From contig OY294067.1 of the NCBI GenBank assembly GCA_958510875.1, forward strand, positions 266,574,180-266,638,179: a DNA stretch of 64,000 bases, written 5' to 3'. Positions 11,210 to 22,375 of this stretch are shown here, in pieces. The notes beneath the pieces are model-generated. The model saw only the letters and a list, made by a program, of their open reading frames with translations, was not told the origin of the DNA and did no database searches. The DNA is from Endomychus coccineus (Eukaryota; Arthropoda; Insecta; Coleoptera; Endomychidae). Numbering within the stretch: the first letter of the stretch is position 1; each line of letters opens with the position of its first letter. Position numbers and translations under genes: made by a program.

Positions 11210-13840
11210 CTCGGTGTCAGTTACCGCTTCTCTTTCGAGTGTGTTCTGTGAGACGCCGGAAAGGAAGAGAAAATGTTACTTCTGGTCAATTCGTTCGAGT
11301 GAAAAGTCGATTGCTAGGCTATTTCAACAGGGAGGTGATACCAAGCGTGTGTTTGGAACTAAATTCTGGGAATATCCTTCCGTTGAAAACAAAGACATGA
11401 ATCACCAATTTGGATTGGAATATTTGGAATTAATTGGGTAATTGATATACCTTTGGGGATCTAAACTTAGTTTTTGACGTGACTGGCTGTGAACGGAAGT
11501 AAAAGTTGTCTCATTTGAATTAAAACCCTTTCGTGTTGGAGGTAAATATCTTTGTAATTCCATTTGATTTATTCACTAGCTTCAGGAATTAATTGCCCTC
11601 ATAGGTGGTATCTGACAGAGCATAGGCTAGTCCTGAATTATTCAACAATTGTTATGTATTTTGTTCATGTCTGTTTTCTGACGACAGTAGAACAGTAGAG
11701 GTTTGAACGTTTCGTGATTTCAGGGTTCTTCTTCCCTATATTTTTGTCTATGTTGTGGAAAGTTCAACAAGAAGTGTGTTGAGGATTGTTTGGAATCTGC
11801 TGTGGGGAGATCACTTAGGAGTCGCTGATTTATTTGTGCTGTACAATCGTGGAAACGATATCATAATTGTGGCAGGGACCCCTACATGAAGTAGAAGTAA
11901 TTAATCATCACCAAGCAAATACAACATCAACTCTCACCAGGTCAGATTATCGATTCTGGTTTTGTGTAACAATTTTAATAAACATTGAGTATTGTATATC
12001 ATGTAAATTCAATCAACTGTTCACTTGTTTAAATGATTTAAGTAACTAATTTCATCCATATTTTCTAATCATTCGCTTTATATCTCATTAATATAAGTTT
12101 GTCATAAATTATATCAATATTAGTATTTCAAAGTAAATTTCAATCATTCTGGGTACAGGTCTTTTATTTTCTTTCTTTCAGGGTAATTTAACCAGGGGAC
12201 TTGAGTATTTGCATCCCCTAGTTATATACATAATTCATTGGTTGGTTAAAATACTCTGGCGTCCGAATTTTTAATATCTGAAATATAACCTACGACCATC
12301 TTCACTGTAGTTGTCGGCATCCAAGTGATAAAATAGAGCTTAGTTTATCCTTTAATAAAAGTAAATTGTAATCCTTACAGGAGTTTCAGGGAATACATTG
12401 TGGGGCTAAGAGGGTATTGCGGATTCGAAGAGGAACCATTTCAGGTGGTGGCCGTTCATAATGGTGGGAGTTAAATGGGCGCACACGAATTCGGCACCGA
12501 GGACATCAACTTGGCACTGATGCCAAACCGATTAGCGCACGAACTCGACACTGTCAATTTTAAAAGCCGGTCACCCCAGATTACGGTTTGATAGATTTCT
12601 GAATTTCATTCAAAAAAGAAAAACATTTGGTTTGAAAATATTATTATTAAAAACACTTATTTATACATACATACAATTTTTGAAATGTTTTTTATACCTT
12701 TATAATAACCTAACCTGACACAACCTAACCTGAGCTAACCTAACCTATGTTGGTAGTACAGGAAAATATTACAATCTTCTTGCTTTCATCGTTGATCAAT
12801 AAAAAGTTTACTTAAAGCTTTTTTCCGCATGAACTCTTAATTGTACGACCTTCCATTGTAGATAATTAGTGACTTATCACCACAATAGTTAGAATAAAGC
12901 TAGAATCTGTAACAAATCATACTGTAAAAGAATGTATGTCATTAGTCTTAATCCGTATCATAGTGCCCAAATCGAGTAGGGGATTAAAGGGCCACGACAT
13001 CGTGGCCTCCCAGGTAATCATTCGTCAATTATTCATAATTTTCTGGAAATTCATCTCAAGTACAGGAATTACCAAGCCCACATAATTCTCCATTGAATTC
13101 TCACGTCATTTTAGTTATGGATTTACAGTTGCGTCGGCCAATGATTACGCTTAACTATAAAAAATCAATAAATACTTTTGGGTCAAATTGTAAACTAGAT
13201 TCATTATTTATTTCCGATATTTCTGACGAATTATAAAAGACGATTGAAGATATTATTAGTTTTCAAAAACTCGATGGTGGTAGACGTTACTTTGTGATAA
13301 TCTATCATATTGATAGGATAAATCACTATTACTTTGTTTATAACACTTATTGTGACTACAGTTTCGACAACTAGCGTGTCATCTTAAGCTTTATTATGCT
13401 CTAATACAGTCTCAACTTTCGTAAGGAATTATTGTCGGGAGAAGTGAGGTAGAACAAAAAAATAAACGTCACTCATAAATGGCTAGTGGAAGAAATTTTG
13501 TTAACTTGAGTTGCAAAATGTATGATATATTGCCTAATGAAATGAAAATCATTAGTTTTTTGGAGAACGTATAAATTAAAACGATTCCTAACGAATTTGC
13601 GACAGTAAATTTTGGAAAGAAACAGTATTTTATAAGTTCCTTTACCATCACATGTGAAATTGTATGTGGCATTTATTTACTTTATTATATGTTCTTTTGG
13701 GTTACTGCATTTGAAATATTTATTTAACGTTATAATTCAAATTCCACTGTTTATTCTGAGAATGACGTATTACATGGGATCGCGTCGATATTTTGTTTTT
13801 ATATGTATATTATAATATGAAGATTCTTGACCCAGTATGA
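11210..13840. other. No gene recognised; contains an AACCT-rich tract
   Basis: No coding region could be supported. At 12706-12747 there are six AACCT units with interruptions, a pattern common in insect intergenic DNA and similar to, but too irregular for, a telomeric CCTAA array. Near 12470-12560 a GCGCAC-ACGAA-TCGRCAC-like phrase occurs twice, about 60 bp apart. Confidence 0.5.
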
Positions 13841-13895
13841 ATTTATATAAAAATTCTTGGGAAATAGGTCACAATAACACTCTGTTTTAATTTTC

Positions 13896-13937
13896 GTCTT
13901 TACGTACGTTTCGGTCTCACGACCTTCATCAGAAGAC
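13896..13937 (-). ncRNA. Hammerhead ribozyme motif (left arm)
   Basis: This is the mirror copy of the motif at 14302-14343. On the minus strand it has a 5-bp stem I (GTCTT with AAGAC), the CTGATGA box, one unpaired A, stem II GGTC/GACC closed by GTGA, then GAA and a self-complementary ACGTACGT stem III. All core positions of a minimal type I hammerhead are present. Self-cleavage would fall after the A following ACGTACGT. Penelope-like elements are known to carry such ribozymes; activity here is untested. Confidence 0.75.
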
Positions 13938-14301
13938 TTATTATGTAAAAAGGGGTTAATTAAAACTAATTAGCACAAGCGTCCATATCGCACAATTTTC
14001 AATCAGAAAGCCCACGCCGTCTAAACGAACAGAACCACGAATAATCGAAAATTGTATCGTTAATATTAAAGTATATTTTTTTTTGTAACTTTGAGACCAT
14101 AGCAATATGCGTTTGTATATTATGAGAATTTTACTGAACAGTGTATTCTTGTTACAAAAAAAATATACTTTAATATTAACGATACAATTTTCGATTATTC
14201 GTGGTTCTGTTCGTTTAGACGGCGTGGGCTTTCTGATTGAAAATTGAGCGATATGGACGCTTGTGCTAATTAGTTTTAATTAACCCCTTTTTACATAATA
14301 T

Positions 14302-14343
14302 GTCTTCTGATGAAGGTCGTGAGACCGAAACGTACGTAAAGAC
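14302..14343 (+). ncRNA. Hammerhead ribozyme motif (right arm)
   Basis: GTCTT (14302-14306) pairs with AAGAC (14339-14343) as stem I. CTGATGA is at 14307-14313, followed by one extra A. GGTC (14315-14318) pairs with GACC (14323-14326) around a GTGA loop. GAA follows at 14327-14329, then the palindrome ACGTACGT (14330-14337) as stem III, and A14338 as the predicted cleavage-site nucleotide. The unpaired base between CTGATGA and stem II recurs (A or T) in the other copies of this family, so it is a family trait rather than a lesion. Type I with a very short stem III is expected to work best as a dimer. Confidence 0.78.
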
Positions 14344-14871
14344 GAAAATTAAAACAGAGTGTTATTGTGACCTATTTCCCGAGAATTTTTATATAAATAT
14401 GTATATTATTTCATCCGAAAAACAAAGCTATTTGGAACCCTTTTCGCGGTTAAACTAAGTTGATGAAAGGTTTTATAAAGAATGGAGGTTAGTGGTTATT
14501 CGGTCTCACAATGTATCGTAAAATCTCTTTCCATTTACGTAATAACTTTTTATATCCTTTGAAGCCCATGTTCGACATCTCACACCACGAGTTGACCACT
14601 CGAGTTCTAAAACAAGCAGACACTACAAAGTAGAATGACCGCCAATTAATGATATCCGTGAAGCACTAGAAAATTACTAACTATGCAGAAATCTCAAAGA
14701 ATCGAGATCTCGGTTTACTTTCGTGAGTAAGGCTTAGGGGATGAGTTGAAGCTTTGACCGTATAATTTAAAATTCAGTGTGAAATTTCGATAATATCAAA
14801 CACGACACCTAAAGGGAAAATATTGCAAAAAGAACATTTCCCATCTAGTGTGTCCCTAATTCGATATGAGG

Positions 14872-16117
14872 GCAAGATGAAAAGTCCCTGAAAAATGAAA
14901 CAATAAATGATTTATTTGGTCAAAACTCATTTTATTTCTCAACATAATCATCTTGTAGTCCGATACACTTCATCCAACGTTTTTCCAATTTTTCGATCCC
15001 TTCCAAGTAATACGATTTTGGCAATGCTTGAAAATAGGCGTTTGTTTCAGTGATGACCTCATCGTTGGAGCTAAATCTCTTTTTGCCGAGCCGATTCTTC
15101 ACGTTTTGAAATAGATGAACGTCGCAGGGGGCCAAATCTGGAAAATATGGTGAATGACGAACCAATTCTTAGCGCAATTTATGCAATTTTTGTCATTGCT
15201 ACTGCGGACTTGTGCGCTGGTGCGTTGTTCTGGTGAAAGAGCCCTTTCTCTTCGCCAAATGCGGCCGCTTTCAAATCGGCGTCGAATCGATCCAACAGCG
15301 ATGCATGATATACGCAGGTGATCGTTTTGCCTTTTCAAGGTAATCGATTTGGACGATACCATGTGCTTCCTGAAAAACTGTCCCCATGCTTTTGTTGGCT
15401 GATAAACCCACTTCGGCCTTTTTTGGCTTGGATTCGCCAGGACAAGTTCACTGTTTTGACTGTTCTTTGGTCTCTGGTGTGTTGTAATGGATCCATGTTT
15501 CGTCCACGGTCACGAAACGGTGCAAAAAGTTTATCTTATCTTATCATCGCCATACACTCCTTTGAAGTTGCCACATGGTCGCGCTTGTTGCCCACAGAGA
15601 GCAAATGCGGCACCCATCTGGCAGATAGCTTTCTCATATTCAGAAATTTATGCAAAATATTCCGGACTCATTCGGTTGAGATGCCCATAGTACCAGCAAT
15701 CGCGTGCACTTTAACTCGCCGATCGTCCAATATCATACCATGGATTTTATCGACGATTTCTGGCGTAGTAACCTCAACTGGACGATCAGACCGTAAGGCG
15801 TCCTTTGTGGTCATACTACCATAACGAAAATCAGTAAACCACTTGTGAATCGTTCCAATCGATGGTGAGGAGTCCTCATAATGCTTAACAAGCGATGCAT
15901 TGGTTTACGTAATGTTTTTTCCGCGCAAGAAATAATGTTTAATCAAAACGCGAAATGCACTTTTTTCCATGTTTACAAAAATCTTCAAGGTTGCTCGATT
16001 TCGATGTATGAAGAAAAGTTCAATGCGTTCTAATTGGAGGTTGTACATCACAAATGTCACATGATATTTTCGATTCTGGCGCCATCTGTTTTATTTTTCA
16101 GGGACTTTTCAACTTGC
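14872..16117 (-). mobile_element. mariner element, full length but inactive
   Basis: Inverted repeats of 30 bp delimit the element: GCAAGATGAAAAGTCCCTG from 14872 and its near-complement ending at 16117. The total is 1246 bp, the usual mariner length. The interior holds one transposase gene on the minus strand. The ends agree at 28 of 30 positions, while the gene has several stops, so the copy is old enough to be dead but the ends are preserved. Confidence 0.85.
14932..15970 (-). pseudogene. mariner transposase (DD34D type), frameshifted
   Basis: The start lies near 15970 (MEKSAFRVLIKHYFLRGK). Next come TPEIVDKIHGMILDDRRVKV (helix-turn-helix linker) and VTVDETWIHYNTPETK (first catalytic Asp in VDETW). 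The C-terminus is open: HSPYFPDLAPCDVHLFQNVK (third catalytic Asp region) to the stop after GLQDDYVEK at 14932. At least two frameshifts and several in-frame stops interrupt the middle, and the second Asp region is poorly preserved. The length would be about 345 codons, as in the family. The gene fills the inverted-repeat element at 14872-16117. Confidence 0.85.
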
Positions 16118-16399
16118 AGTAAGAGCTACAGAGTTGGTTAACAGTGAAAAGTTTTGGGCATTTTTATGCTTATCAAAAATCAATGTCAACTACGATAGTT
16201 TTGTAAGTATTAAGAAAAAAAGAAAATATCACTTCTTAAATTTCACAAAAGTATCGATTTGACTTGAGACACATATTTGATATTTTCACATTGTATTGGT
16301 GTTTTCATAGTGATCTACTGGTGCAACTACATTTTGTCTTAACGTAATGCTAAACGAGATACAGCGCCGCTTTACTGTATACACAGCTCAACTATTTTG

Positions 16400-16620
16400 A
16401 GCACGTCAATAAATTATTTTTTATGTGCAGCAGCCTATTTATTTGTCGATATACCCGCAATACTCCTTGTTGCAATTCGTCTATATTTCGAAATTCCTTC
16501 TCATACTGCTCTATTTTCACAAAAACTTAAAAAATTCAAGGTGTAAGGTTTGGAGAGCGTGCTGGCCATCTAATAATATTTGATTTTGTTTCTCTTCAAA
16601 AACTAAACTGATGAAATAAT
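16400..16620 (-). pseudogene. IS630/mariner-like transposase C-terminal relic
   Basis: The minus strand reads RWPARSPNLTP, the segment carrying the third catalytic Asp region (WPARSPDLTPLDFF in relatives). After a stop and deletion it continues FVKIEQYEKEFRNIDELQQ. The Asp after P-D-L-T-P is lost and the Asp of SPDL is Asn. It belongs to the same broad IS630-like group as 43583-44579 but is far more decayed. No terminal repeats could be found around it. Confidence 0.55.
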
Positions 16621-17445
16621 ATGAATTGCATCAATTTTTGATATTGGCTTACACTGTAAAGGACGGATTTGAATCAGAATGAGTTGAAACAGAACTATGT
16701 AATCGAAAAAATGAGCCACGTTTCCTCATCCCATGTTGAAGCATAATATTTGGTTGCTGGGGGCGGGAGGATGAAACATTGGGATGTTAATCAAGCTGTT
16801 CAGTTTGGATAGAGCTGTGGGATGAAAAAAAAGGATTATTAGAGATTTTTTATCAAAAAATACACACATATTTGAATGAATCCAATATCATCGCCTATAT
16901 GAAGCGATTGAAAGGACCATTGTAGCATAAATTTATAGCCTCTATCCAAAATATAGTCAATAGACTTGTGAATTTATGAATCCCTTTGAAAATGTGTTCA
17001 TTTAAACTGGGATTTTTACAGCGTTATTAAGGATTGAATAAAGCAGGTAGGTGATATAACGTTCGGTAATACTTCGCATTCTATTGTTCCACCCTAAATT
17101 TGAATCCGTATGAAATACTGAATTCTTCGCACCAAATAGTGGAAAGATGCCATTTCATGTCATGTACAGAGAAATAGAAAATGTACAAGGCTTAACGGAA
17201 AATGTCATGTTATTTTTCTATCTGACCCATAATTATTTAAATACTATTTATTCATTATCCCAAATTGATTTCAAATTATACAGAAGCATTGGTACAATCT
17301 GCAATATATTTGGAGAGTCAAAACATGTATTCGAATATAAAACGAGTAAAATATTGGACTAGTAAGTTCAGTTCAGATAATCAAATATAATCTGAGGCAT
17401 AAGATTGAACATCAAAACTGTACCTGACTAGGCATCAGATAATAT
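16621..17445. other. No further feature recognised
   Basis: Probably more of the decayed transposon around 16.4 kb on the left side. No reading frame, repeat or terminus could be supported. Confidence 0.4.
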
Positions 17446-17452
17446 TCCTTGG

Positions 17453-18897
17453 CAATGGCGGCTCGTGAGTTATGAAAGAGGGTGGTCACAAGAAAAAACT
17501 TGGCTAGTTTTTGTACGTAAGATCCATTCTCCTATTTTTCATGCTGGAAAAAACGTCAATGACTTTGTTGTCAAAATGAGCGATAGACTGTGTTTATAGT
17601 GAATCTTCTGACATTGTGCTTCTCAGAAAAGTTTTAATGCGTTTGAGGGTGGAAAAACATCGTTCACATTCTGCTGTTGCATGGGCATTGTACAAATAAT
17701 AGTTTGTATGTTTCCGTCGAAACCTTTTTCAGGTTGTTGTCTGTCATGAACACTAAACGTGGCAAAATACCACCTACGTCACACATGTCATCGCGCTCAT
17801 GAATTGCTGAAAGTTAACTTTTTAATTTTACACTGTCCAACATAGGATAAGATTCCATAGTTTCATCAAAATGTTTTTGTGTTTCAATTGCCTCCTGCAG
17901 TTGCAATCCCGCGCATTTGAGTCTGATTAAATAATATTTCAACATGTGGCATGATGAAATGAAATATTTTCAACCAGTAGAGAAATTCCGGGCGATTCAA
18001 ATGTCTCAAGAAACCACTTGCCTCACTAATAGTAAATCCATCCCATCTTCGTCAATAATTTTGTCTAAACATTCTTTGAAGGAATCTTGGTGTTCAAATA
18101 ATGTGTTCACAGTTGGACTTTTGAAAATCCAGCGTATAGGAACAGCGCGTGGTAATCTACGTTTGACTATTCCATCAAGACCGTTACCGTTCGCTGTCGC
18201 GATAGAGAAAAAAGCTTGAAAATGACACTTTTTTTATTGCACTGTGCCGTTCGTTCAATAATTGAATTAGATTGATGCGCGTAACAGTGAATATAATGTG
18301 AATGTGGAAATGTTATTTTGGTAATGGCTTGGACACCATTTGTTTCTTACATCACGGACGCCCCATTGTACATAGTTTATTGTGATCAGACCCAGAAGGT
18401 TAAAATAGTTCGCAATTCATTCAGCAATGGTAACACATCATGATCATGTCCATCCGGCTTAAAAGCGTTCAAAAATTTGTCCATTATAAAAGTATCGAAT
18501 AATAAGAACCATTTGCTGATGATTAGATTAAGACCAGATAAATACCTGGATTTTCCGACGTCAATGTCTCATCATGGCTTCGTATGACCGATTCAAAGGC
18601 TCCGTAATGTACACTATGGAGGCAAGACGTTCACTGGAGGTACGGCGGTTTGTGCCACTAACCGATGGCGTATGGCGAAGATAACCGTAGTCAGCCGAAT
18701 CATAATTGGAATAGGTACACTTCCGAACGTTTTCCGGAACATAGTTTTGAGCGTTAGCATTCCGCCTGACGTGCGCAATAAAATAATGCACTGAATTACA
18801 TGAGAATTTCTTGCTGTGTTCATCTTGGTGGTTGGGTGGGCACGTTGGTGGTTGTGTGGGTACGTGCCCTTGTGCCCTCTAGTATCAGCCGCCACTG
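17453..18897 (-). mobile_element. hAT element, decayed, with partly preserved target duplication
   Basis: The left end is CAATGGCGGCTCG at 17453; the right end, read inward, is CAGTGGCGGCTG ending at 18897. These match the CAGTGGCGG ends of the hAT at 53506-55169. Flanking octamers TTCCTTGG (17445-17452) and TTCCTTTC (18898-18905) agree at six positions, as expected for an old 8-bp duplication. A transposase relic fills the interior on the minus strand. Confidence 0.8.
17480..18480 (-). pseudogene. hAT transposase relic (ZMYM-like family)
   Basis: On the minus strand, in order: DGASVM...TNGVQAITKITFPHSHYIHCYA, a typical piece of the RNase H-like catalytic core of hAT enzymes; LDGIVKRRLPRAVPIRW; and the C-terminal dimerisation motif CERCFSTLKRIKTFLRSTM (ERSFSTLKRIK in relatives), ending near RRMDLTYKN. 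Stops and frameshifts occur throughout. Unlike the relative at 53.5 kb, this copy keeps a recognisable catalytic core. The cut-and-paste function is known for the family; this gene is dead. Confidence 0.75.
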
Positions 18898-18919
18898 TTC
18901 CTTTCAATTATAAGGTTGC

Positions 18920-19345
18920 CTAAAATTAAAAACTTTTGAACTTTGAAATAATCTAAAATCATTTACACAAAACTTTTAACATTTAATTCCAATTAATGCT
19001 GACATATAGTTTCACCACACTATGGCATTTCCAAAGTTAGGAGTTATCAACTAAATCTAAATGTAAAATTATGTCTTTGAATATTAGAAATCAATCTGAA
19101 TGTGGTATGAATTAAGGAATGCGGTGGACAATGGTTTGGGTGGGAGTTTATTTACAAAATTATTGACAAGTACTGACTTATAGGTATCGATTTGTTCATT
19201 TAACATTATGTTACTATTGTTTTTTGAATGTTTCAAATTTCTATGGATTGTAGACAATTGAGTTCATGTCCTTTTTCTTGAATATGTCAAATGTAGGGAT
19301 TAAGGGCGAAATAATATTGCAAAGGTTGTTAGCATAATAAGAGTC
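18920..19345 (-). pseudogene. Decayed Penelope-like 3' half (copy of 26310-26710)
   Basis: Nucleotide blocks match the element at 26296-27412 in the same order: TTTACACAAAACTTTTAACA, AATGCTGACA, TTTCACCACACT, GGAGTTATCAACTAAA, GTGTTTACAAAATT-like, TTTCTATGGATT, TTTATGTCCTTTTTC-like and GAGTCTTCTT. It covers the 3'UTR and the end of the GIY-YIG coding part. Many indels leave no open frame. It starts only about 15 bp beyond the target duplication of the neighbouring hAT, so the two are independent neighbours. Confidence 0.7.
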
Positions 19346-19349
19346 TTCT

Positions 19350-19534
19350 TGTTTCTAAATACATTTCAGTTACTAGAAAGAATTAAGAATATAGGACTGA
19401 AAACAAATATCAAACTTGTATCATTTGATATGAAAAACAGTTTTCCATGTTTTCCGACACAGCTGACCATTAGTCTAATTGAAGGTATTTCGGCAGAAAA
19501 CCTTGTGGCTATGTGGAAGGAGGCTCTGGGGTAA
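19350..19534 (+). pseudogene. Possible Penelope-like RT fragment
   Basis: The open frame contains LLERIKNIGLKTNIKLVSFD then MKNSFPCFPTQLTISLIEG. The IKLVSFDMKNSFPCFP part fits the first catalytic block of Penelope-like RTs (LVSFDVxSLFxxxP), with the Asp in place. It is on the opposite strand from the adjoining 18920-19345 relic, so the two are not one continuous copy. No later RT motif follows. The assignment rests on one block. Confidence 0.45.
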
Positions 19535-19559
19535 GCAACATCAGAAATACGGGGAAACA

Positions 19560-21000
19560 TACTATGTATACATAATTTTATTTTAAGGATTGTATTACGT
19601 GGAATTTAACAGGGTGAACAATGGTGGAATTTCCTAAATACAGTTTGTAACGGGTTGCGTTACGAGATTGTATAGAACTTGGTAATGAACAGATTAGATT
19701 TCTTTTCGGCTAGGAAACTTGTCATATGATTATTTAAAGACATCTGCCGGTCAATAAAACATTGACTATGGCAATTAGCATTCCTGATGTGTGATGTCGC
19801 TAAATATCGCGAAGTGGGGAGGTAGGATAACGGAAGTCGAAAAGAATTCATTGTGGTGTTAACCTTTAACTGGGTAAGTCGAGATTTCATAATTCATTGA
19901 CTTTATATACATTTTCTTAATTTTTGCTTCCGAAATATGATTCACATCAGGCTACTTATAATTTGATTTGGATTTATAATTAAACTTCTGGATGTTCAGT
20001 ACCTGAATGTGATAACATTTCGGTGGATGTTTCACTCGACTTACCTGAGGGCACCCGATCATTTTGCGGCTAGCATAATTCAGAGATAATCATTTCCATC
20101 ACGGCATTGATTGTTGTAATTCTTGTATGAGGACAATCTATCGGAACGTAGGCAGATATCTATGATAATATTTCTGTATTCCTTGTGTGTTTAATTCCGC
20201 AATGGCACATGTTAGTTTTGAGTGATTCGTATGAATCGCCATTCTGTAAATCTGATACAAAGTATTCAGAGCTGTCTTTGACTGTAACGTGCTATAAATA
20301 GTATTAGGGATTATCACAAGGTATTATTCAATTATTGCTTATTGAATGTTTAATTATCATGACTGCTGCGTTTGCATCAATTTAAAATGCAATTCAATTC
20401 AAGTTTGCAGATTTGTGCTAACTAGCAAATTCTAACATTTTGATTATTTCCTTTCAATCACAATTTGATTAATTTTCTTGCAGATACTATTTAATTATTA
20501 TTCTTTCAAGTCACATTGTTTAGTAATATTAATTCAGTCACATGTTAACTATGTGCTAATTTAAATATCAATTGTAATCGTTTAATTCTTTCAGATTAAA
20601 TTAAATTTTTGTCTAAATTGATACCTCTTCAAGATATCAATTTTGTAATAGTGTTTTTACAATTTGGGGAAGATAACATTATCGGAGGTGGAATAACATG
20701 ATTATTCCAAGCGACAGTGTTGCTTGTCCTTTTGATCCCAAGTCAGGTACTGTTCGTTCTATGAAATTACAGGATTTGAACGTCTGAGGTTCCTCACCCC
20801 TTCACTCCAAGACGGTTTAGTGACTTTCCTGACAGGACCGGCTTCCAGTTCCTACGAGTTCCAAGGAGGGTAACATTTTCTTGTTTGAATGACCATAATT
20901 TCATTCTCTGATTTTGTTGTTTAACCGAAGTTGTATTCCACTAATTTTTATAGAACTTTAGTTCCTCTTATTTGGTTATTCTTTCTTTTCAATTAAAAAA
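19560..21000. other. No gene recognised
   Basis: There are short open frames without a family and long AT-rich stretches. A more GC-rich island at 20680-20890 has no coding pattern I can name. Confidence 0.45.
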
Positions 21001-21155
21001 TTGATTTAATTTTATAATTGTTTACTTCAAATTCAATTTATGTTACAAATCGATTTAATTTTATAATTGTTTTACTTCAAATTCACTTTATGTTACAAAT
21101 TGATTTAATTTTATAATTGTTTTCTTCAAATTTTATATTATTTTGGTTACAAATT
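21001..21155. repeat. Tandem repeat, 3 units of 50-54 bp
   Basis: Units start at 21001, 21051 and 21102. Each contains GATTTAATTTTATAATTGTT, then CTTCAAATT, and ends in GTTACAAAT. The third unit is expanded by a few bases. Low unit number and high similarity suggest local slippage or unequal exchange. Confidence 0.8.
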
Positions 21156-21463
21156 GGTACACTATAAAAATTGTAATTTAAATTTTGTTATAATCCAAAT
21201 TTCATATGGAATAAATCAAAATGTTAAGTTGAACTTGTATTGTTTTTCTGAATTTCCTTCAACTAATGAACCATGTCGTGGTGCTTGTATTCTGGACTGT
21301 GAATTCATTTATTTTTATTGTTTTTTAAGCAATTGGCGCTCAGGCAATTCACCAGTCTAGAATTACAAGGCACGTTTCACTACGAGCCCTGAGGTTAATT
21401 TATTCAAATTGAGCTAGTTGGGCGAATTAAAACCGACCCAAGCGGGTCAGTTTCGCATCAGTT

Positions 21464-21880
21464 TCACATCTCGTTAAGAAGACTGTTTGAAGGATTATTG
21501 TCTTTGAATATTCCTGTAGATTCGAACAGATTAAGTTCTACACCCTTCGTAATTGTACGTAAAATATTGGGGTCTTCTAGTGGAGGAAAATGATATTGGG
21601 TTTCTATAAAGGGGTTTGAAAAATTTGAATTACTTTTATTTAATTGAAATGACTTCAAATGTTCTTTCTATCTAAATTCAAACAATCTACCTGTTTGACC
21701 AATGTATAGAACATTACATTCCTCACAAGTTAATTTATAAGCTCCTGACTTCCGGAATTTATTACATTTAGTATTAGCTTTAAAAGTATGTTTGAAAGTT
21801 TTTAACTTGGTCTGAAAGCTACATTTAACTTTCGTTTCTTAAAAATATTCAAGATTTCATCAGATATTGGATTCTAAAGT
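21464..21880 (-). pseudogene. Penelope-like GIY-YIG endonuclease relic
   Basis: The minus strand reads PISDEILNIFKKRKLNVAFR, then KSGAYKLTCEECNVLYIGQT, GRLFEFR, a stop, KEHLKSFQLNKSNSNFSNPF, and ends ...LNLFESTGIFKD. It has the GIY-YIG nuclease elements: a G-x-Y strand, the Cys-x2-Cys pair typical of Penelope-like enzymes, YIGQTGR, an Arg, and a C-terminal LNxxES-type Glu. The nuclease nicks target DNA for the linked RT. The RT domain is absent here. One stop and a frameshift make it a relic, and its sequence differs from the copies at 26.4 and 28.1 kb. Confidence 0.8.
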
Positions 21881-22375
21881 ACGTCAAGGTAACATATTTT
21901 TTCTCACTTTTTTGATGCGCTGTGGGATAAGTTTGGTTAATGTGCAACAAAAAACTAATAAGAAATATTGAAACAAAATAATTCTTCAAGCGATCTATTT
22001 AACGAGCAACTAGATGGAAACTATGGAAATTCCACTTTTTTTTTTGTTGAACATAAAATTAGTGTACGATATTCGTCACATGGCATTCTGTCGTCCGATT
22101 TTGGGACTATGAAATTCGTCACAAAGATGATTATTGATAATTTTGCTACCATATGCGTCCAAGTGATATTTTTACGTTTACATATAAACTAATATGATTG
22201 AGAAAATAAATTATGAGGTCGATTTTCCTCTATTTATTCACTAAATTAGTGTAATGAAAAAATGTGTATAGCATATGATCAAGAATATAATGTACTTATA
22301 ATACATTCATTTTACATAACACTAAGGAGAAAAACATTGACAATTTATGCATAATAATACTACATATCTTATGGA

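Larger units (their letters stand above)
13841..14398. mobile_element. Near-perfect palindrome of Penelope-like terminal repeats
   Basis: The 249-nt left arm (13841-14089) and the 248-nt right arm (14151-14398) are almost exact reverse complements, separated by a 61-nt loop. Each arm carries a complete hammerhead ribozyme motif. Related single arms lie at 25120-25380 and 51868-52145 (minus strand) and at 34560-34770 (plus strand). There the plus-strand copy lies directly downstream of a Penelope-like RT/GIY-YIG relic. The arms are therefore read as terminal repeats of that element, joined head to head. The very low divergence between arms, compared with the solo copies, suggests a recent origin or gene conversion. 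Confidence 0.85.

Noticed and set aside
12487..12502. GAATTCGGCACCGAGG resembles a cDNA-library EcoRI adaptor
   Set aside because: It has an extra base compared with the usual adaptor, is embedded in continuous sequence, and a similar GCGCACGAACTCGACAC phrase recurs 50-60 bp away, so it is part of a local repeat.
12706..12747. Telomere-like CCTAA/AACCT tract
   Set aside because: Units are interrupted and only about 40 bp long; such tracts are common inside insect genomes and do not show a telomere.
21300..21460. TTGGCGCTCAGGC as a retroviral-type primer-binding site with a nearby LTR
   Set aside because: No paired LTR, gag or pol follows on either strand; the neighbour is a Penelope-like relic in the other orientation.
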